Source of the DNA: CAZGKX01 sp964525945 | GTDB taxonomy: Bacteria > Pseudomonadota > Gammaproteobacteria > Legionellales > Legionellaceae | Assembly: GCA_964525945.1 (NCBI GenBank) | Contig: CAZGKX010000001.1 | Location: forward strand, 1 to 64,000 | Direction of reading: 5' to 3' | Length of the DNA stretch: 64,000 nucleotides | Part shown: positions 60,078 through 64,000 of the stretch, piece by piece | Layout: the number at the start of each line of letters is the position of its first letter | How positions within the stretch are numbered: the stretch's first letter is position 1 | Made by a program: the position numbers and the translations under genes | The notes under the pieces: generated by a model | Databases searched by the model: none | Told to the model about the DNA's origin: nothing | Seen by the model: the letters and a program-made list of their open reading frames with translations, nothing else

Positions 60078-63000
60078 ATGCCCACCCATAAACCTGTTAA
60101 AATTAAAGATATTCTTATCCAAGGATGTGGAGGACAGCGGATTCACAGGCTTAAGTCGTCAATCCAATGCGGGTTATTAAAAACCACCGATAGACCCAGC
60201 GAGCAGGAAATAAAAACGTTCACCGTTTCACACTATATACTCACCGACTCAGAGTTTCTGTACTACGACATACAAAGTAAACAACTCACTGCCTTGAACT
60301 TGTCCAACGAAGTCCGCAATACCATTCAGTCCTGGTTGGACATGAAAAAAAGAAATAGTTATGACGATGGCGACTTTTCACGTATCCGTAGGTTGATGGC
60401 GGAACATTTGAATGAATTGCAGAAAATAACAGGCCATGTTGCATCGGCAATAGACCCTATGACAATGAGCAAAGAAGACCTCGATCACTATTACGGCTAT
60501 GGGTATTCTATTGTCCACCATAACGACTTATATTACCAAGTTAATCCAAACGCATCCCCGCCCGTTTTTCTCATTGAAGACAATGCAACCAATAAAACCT
60601 ATCGAGATAAATTAGTACAACATTTTACCACCGACAACCCTATTAGCCATCTCGATTTAAGCGCCATAGCACCTACACAATCAACACCTTCAACCGAGCA
60701 AAAACCTGATCGTATGCTCGAAGTTTATGATTTAATTGAAGCCATTGCTGCTCATGCCCAACAACATCAAAATGATCCAGGTACCATTACTCGCACCATG
60801 ACCGATGAATTTACATTTTACCCCCGTGACAAACCATTTACGCTGGAAGAATACAAAGCCATCATCAATAAAACAGCAGAAATAGCAAACCAATTGCCTC
60901 CGAATGTACATTTGATGTTGGCCACGTTTCCAGTGATTTGGGAAGATGGTGGTGTTCATAATTGTGGTTTGTATGTGCAATCACCTTGTGGTTCTCACCC
61001 CACGTCCCTGGTGCATCATTTTTCTAAAAAATACCCTTCTCACGTGGATTTTCTTTACCGTAAACCAGATGGGACTCTATATAACTTAACTTCAGACAGC
61101 GATCATGCAAGCCATTCGCCCAATAAAGTTTTGGAACACACAAAGGCCGCTATAAATGATCCTAATCAATACGAGTCCTCGCTAAACATTACTCTGGATG
61201 ATGGAGCATCGTTTATTGCAAGCATTGGTGTTTGCCTTGATCATTCAAAAGGTGTTGAGCGCGATGATGTGCATCATTTGATTGATCAATTGCAAAAAAA
61301 ACAGTTGGTCGTGCCTCTTTTATGCAATCACGTCATCACGTCAAGCACGATATCCAGGCACAACGAACATATTTTATCAACCGTATCCCATGCTGATCCT
61401 TTTGCGGAAAACAGAAGACCGGAAAACAATACTGTTCCAGGACGCAGTGGGTTTGAAGATTCAACGATAAACAGCGTTTTTTCCGGCACGCTGAGCGCTG
61501 AAATTTACCCAGCGAAATACATTGGAACCATGCACAGTGATTTGTTTTTACATGCCGTATCCAATCAATCGGATGCGCTCGCTTCTCGCTTAAATGAAAG
61601 GGATGAAAGCGGAAGCACCATGCTTCATCAAGTGTTTTTGGAATCCCCATTTGATCGCGAGCTTATTGCTAAGCGATTATTCAGTATGGTTATAGCAGGT
61701 GGCGATCCGTATGTAAAAAATGCTCATCAGCAATCAGCACTTGATTTGGCCAATGAACTTGATGCTGCAATGCCAAATAAAAAAATTGTATCAACAGCCA
61801 TTTCCAATGCACTGGAATGGCGAGAGCCTTACGCTATGGAAAATCAAATTTCAGAAGATGATGGGAAAACCACATTAACCCGAAATGTACATAAGACTCT
61901 ACAACACGGCAATAAAAATATGGATGCAATTTTCATGCGCGCTGCCGTTTTGAACGGTGCAAATCCTTATCAAAGAGATGATTCAGGAAAGTCTGCCTTG
62001 GATATTATTGATGAACATGAGTCCAGTGAAGTAAGGGATAATGCAAAAAATGCAATACATCAAGCATTAGTGACCACCCAATATGGGTATGTCCGCCGAG
62101 GGATAGAATCACAGTCATCTGCGTTCTATCCCTATATCCCGCATAATCTTAATGCCCTGCAGACAAATGCAAGTAACAGTGGAATGATAAAAAAAATCGA
62201 TGCTGCCATTCGTTTATACCCCACCAATTTGACCAAGGACGAGGTAGAGCAGATTACATTTGAAACTATTCTCGACGCTTTTAGTGATTTTAAGGCGATG
62301 GTTACACTGCCCTCAATCGATGCAAAATTACTGTACGACGCGATTCGATTTAGACTTTCGAAAGACAATATTATACTTCCGGAAATGAATGAAAGCCTAA
62401 CCAAAGAAAATCCTCTTTTGTCGTTAAGCCAAGCCATGATAACGGTATTTTTTGATCAATGGAAAAATAGCTTGGTAAACTTAATTCCCAATGCCAATGA
62501 ATTACTCCTTTTGCTCAGCTTTCTATCGGAGCACGGGAGAAGCGCTTTATTTCATCTTGTCAAAAATAAATTATATGGCATGATTCAAGTTCCAACAGAT
62601 TATTATTTTATACAGTATCTATCCCCAGCGGAACGAAGCGAAGTATTTGAACTGACCCAAGATAAATTACCGGACATCATTAAGCATCCAAATGACATTC
62701 AATTCATTCAGTATCTTTCTCCAGAAGAACAACAGAAAAGATTTGATCTTGTTAAAGATAAGTTAGGTGATCTACTCGACAATTCAGACGATCTCTTATT
62801 TATAAAGCATTTACCCTTAACCTTGAGAAAAGAGGGTTTTGCTCTTATCAAAGATAAAGTTCGGGATCTCATTAAATGCTCAGATGATTTAAGCTTCGTT
62901 AAATATTTACCTGTACAAGAGAGAAGCGAGATTTTTACGCTGCTCAAAGATGATTTGGCAGGCCTACTCTCAGATGATTTTTCTTCAAATTTTATCACCT

Positions 63001-63548
63001 ATTTTTTGCCAGAGGAAAGTATTCAGATTCTAGAGAGTATTTCAAATGAATCCTGGGAAAACATTCAACAAACGTTTGATTCGGATATTTCCTATGCCAG
63101 TGATTTGATAACAAATACCTCCAATCATCCACTCGCATTTTTTATCATTTTTAAAAAATTACAATGTGGCTTTTTGAACCATGTTAAAAATGATCATAGG
63201 GCCAAAACACTTCGTGCTCTCAGCCAATGTTCTCCTGATTTTTTAAATGCAATTAAAGAGGTATTTCCCAAAATCATACAAGCTTATTCAATCAATGGCT
63301 TAAAAGTCTCCCAGGAAATAAAAACACTTATTGCAAAGCTATACCCGCCCGATGAGTATGAGAAATTTCAATTATTCATAACCAGCCTAGATAAAGAGCA
63401 TAGCGACACCATTCTTCAAAAGATAGACATCTCTTCAATGTTTAATAGGTCCATAACCGCGTCGGTTAAATTTAAAAACAATTATCAAAATTTAATTCAT
63501 AGCAACATTCAAGAAGAGGGCTCAGATCTCGTGATGAAAAAACCGTAA
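60078..63548 (+). CDS. Large ankyrin-like and 32-residue-repeat protein, likely effector
   Basis: 1156 residues. Residues 1-480 are unrecognised. From about 488 come ankyrin-like units (LHAVSNQSDALASRLN, then ERDESGSTMLHQVFL, IAGGDPYVKNAHQQSALDLA, and LNGANPYQRDDSGKSALDII near 625). Residues 820-975 hold five tandem 32-residue repeats (pattern F-L-KDKL-DLI----DL-FIKYLP---R-E, e.g. LVKDKLGDLLDNSDDLLFIK). The C-terminus is polar. Eukaryote-like repeat proteins of this size are typical injected proteins in Legionella and Coxiella; the ligand is unknown. Confidence 0.75.
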   Translation: MPTHKPVKIKDILIQGCGGQRIHRLKSSIQCGLLKTTDRPSEQEIKTFTVSHYILTDSEFLYYDIQSKQLTALNLSNEVRNTIQSWLDMKKRNSYDDGDFSRIRRLMAEHLNELQKITGHVASAIDPMTMSKEDLDHYYGYGYSIVHHNDLYYQVNPNASPPVFLIEDNATNKTYRDKLVQHFTTDNPISHLDLSAIAPTQSTPSTEQKPDRMLEVYDLIEAIAAHAQQHQNDPGTITRTMTDEFTFYPRDKPFTLEEYKAIINKTAEIANQLPPNVHLMLATFPVIWEDGGVHNCGLYVQSPCGSHPTSLVHHFSKKYPSHVDFLYRKPDGTLYNLTSDSDHASHSPNKVLEHTKAAINDPNQYESSLNITLDDGASFIASIGVCLDHSKGVERDDVHHLIDQLQKKQLVVPLLCNHVITSSTISRHNEHILSTVSHADPFAENRRPENNTVPGRSGFEDSTINSVFSGTLSAEIYPAKYIGTMHSDLFLHAVSNQSDALASRLNERDESGSTMLHQVFLESPFDRELIAKRLFSMVIAGGDPYVKNAHQQSALDLANELDAAMPNKKIVSTAISNALEWREPYAMENQISEDDGKTTLTRNVHKTLQHGNKNMDAIFMRAAVLNGANPYQRDDSGKSALDIIDEHESSEVRDNAKNAIHQALVTTQYGYVRRGIESQSSAFYPYIPHNLNALQTNASNSGMIKKIDAAIRLYPTNLTKDEVEQITFETILDAFSDFKAMVTLPSIDAKLLYDAIRFRLSKDNIILPEMNESLTKENPLLSLSQAMITVFFDQWKNSLVNLIPNANELLLLLSFLSEHGRSALFHLVKNKLYGMIQVPTDYYFIQYLSPAERSEVFELTQDKLPDIIKHPNDIQFIQYLSPEEQQKRFDLVKDKLGDLLDNSDDLLFIKHLPLTLRKEGFALIKDKVRDLIKCSDDLSFVKYLPVQERSEIFTLLKDDLAGLLSDDFSSNFITYFLPEESIQILESISNESWENIQQTFDSDISYASDLITNTSNHPLAFFIIFKKLQCGFLNHVKNDHRAKTLRALSQCSPDFLNAIKEVFPKIIQAYSINGLKVSQEIKTLIAKLYPPDEYEKFQLFITSLDKEHSDTILQKIDISSMFNRSITASVKFKNNYQNLIHSNIQEEGSDLVMKKP

Positions 63549-63642
63549 GATTTAATCCTCTCTGACCCTATGACTTGATAAGTGAACAGAGTAGTCTATG
63601 ATAATCGTCAGGTATCGATTCAACATTCATCTAAGGTACATT

Positions 63643-64000
63643 ATGCCATCCAATATCATTCGTACGCGTTGCCTCATAGGATTTCTGCAAGGTTTGATAT
63701 TGTATTTATTGTATTCATCGCTGAATGCTAAAATATGGCCTTCTACACAACCCGTGCTGTTTGAGCCAATACTGCTGATCGGTCTTTTTATACCGATAAT
63801 TCTCACCTTGAGCTTCAGTGAACTACGAAAAAAAGTGATGGGGGTGTGGACCGGTGTTGCAACACTTGTGCTATTTGGTTTCGGGTATTATAACGTTTGG
63901 AGCATATGGCCTCATTTCACCTTCTCACCGCCTTTTACGTTACTTTTTTTTACGGGTATTGTATTTTTTATTGGCCAAGCATTGATCGTTAGTGCAGATA
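63643..64000 (+). CDS. DUF4153-like membrane protein, cut by the window edge
   Basis: From an ATG with AAGG six bases upstream the 119 visible codons read TRCLIGFLQGLILYLLYSSL, PILLIGLFIPIILTLSFSEL, then VWTGVATLVLFGFGYYNVW and LLFFTGIVFFIGQALIVSAD. Several hydrophobic helices and the FLQGL-L-LL start resemble DUF4153 inner-membrane proteins. The gene continues beyond the window. Confidence 0.65.
   Translation, partial: MPSNIIRTRCLIGFLQGLILYLLYSSLNAKIWPSTQPVLFEPILLIGLFIPIILTLSFSELRKKVMGVWTGVATLVLFGFGYYNVWSIWPHFTFSPPFTLLFFTGIVFFIGQALIVSAD

Noticed and set aside
1..64000. CRISPR array or rRNA/tRNA genes
   Set aside because: No regularly spaced repeats with unique spacers, no cas genes, and no rRNA or tRNA-like stretch were seen on either strand; the repeats present are two-copy tandem or inverted repeats.

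Overview
The window is AT-rich gammaproteobacterial DNA that looks like Legionella or a close relative. The pointers are a homospermidine synthase, MscL, a bestrophin, and many large soluble proteins with eukaryote-like or repeat architecture (a MAP-kinase-like protein kinase, ankyrin-like and 32-residue repeats, a Sel1-like region). This is the usual look of intracellular bacteria that inject effectors into amoebae. The genus assignment and the word effector are inferences; no secretion gene is in the window. Three runs of exactly ten N (1814-1823, 27429-27438, 55895-55904) mark a scaffolded draft assembly.

Layout. 0-3 kb is a repeat-protein gene running off the left edge, a pile-up of broken transposase fragments, and a possible effector. 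3-18.6 kb is accessory metabolism and stress genes: an unusual P450, several GNAT acetyltransferases, a cyclase-family hydrolase with an MFS exporter, nitroreductase, EamA exporter, VOC proteins, a MazEF toxin-antitoxin pair, and scattered relics (PIN toxin, group II intron reverse transcriptase). 18.7-22.2 kb is a nitric-oxide response locus: an NsrR regulator, a truncated haemoglobin and flavin reductase apparently joined by a deletion, and an operon for alternative oxidase, TehB and a DUF488 protein. Both promoters carry a clear 11-1-11 NsrR-type palindrome. 22.3-27.3 kb holds a zinc-ribbon protein, an orphan HigA, a Ser-rich possible effector, a purine permease and two unknown proteins.

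27.4-36.3 kb is the most striking part: a lasso-peptide-like RiPP cluster. I found a 55-codon precursor gene (36067-36234, minus) whose stop lies one base before the asparagine-synthetase-like cyclase gene. The cluster also has a PqqD-type recognition protein, an HPr-kinase-like kinase, a nucleotidyltransferase, three glycosyltransferases and an acyltransferase. No B2 leader peptidase is visible. The precursor ends in Ser, the residue phosphorylated by HPr-kinase-like enzymes in paeninodin-type lasso peptides, so a phosphorylated and sugar-decorated peptide is a reasonable hypothesis.

36.3-39.8 kb has homospermidine synthase, a CMGC/MAPK-like kinase with an intact TxY activation motif, and MscL. 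40-50 kb and 56.7-63.5 kb form an effector-like island of large unrecognised proteins, two of which share a C-terminal motif. Between them lie an AAA ATPase pseudogene, a bestrophin, a DhaL-FakA-DegV fusion, a PEP-mutase/isocitrate-lyase family enzyme, small ORFs and two acetyltransferases. The window ends in a partial membrane protein of the DUF4153 type.
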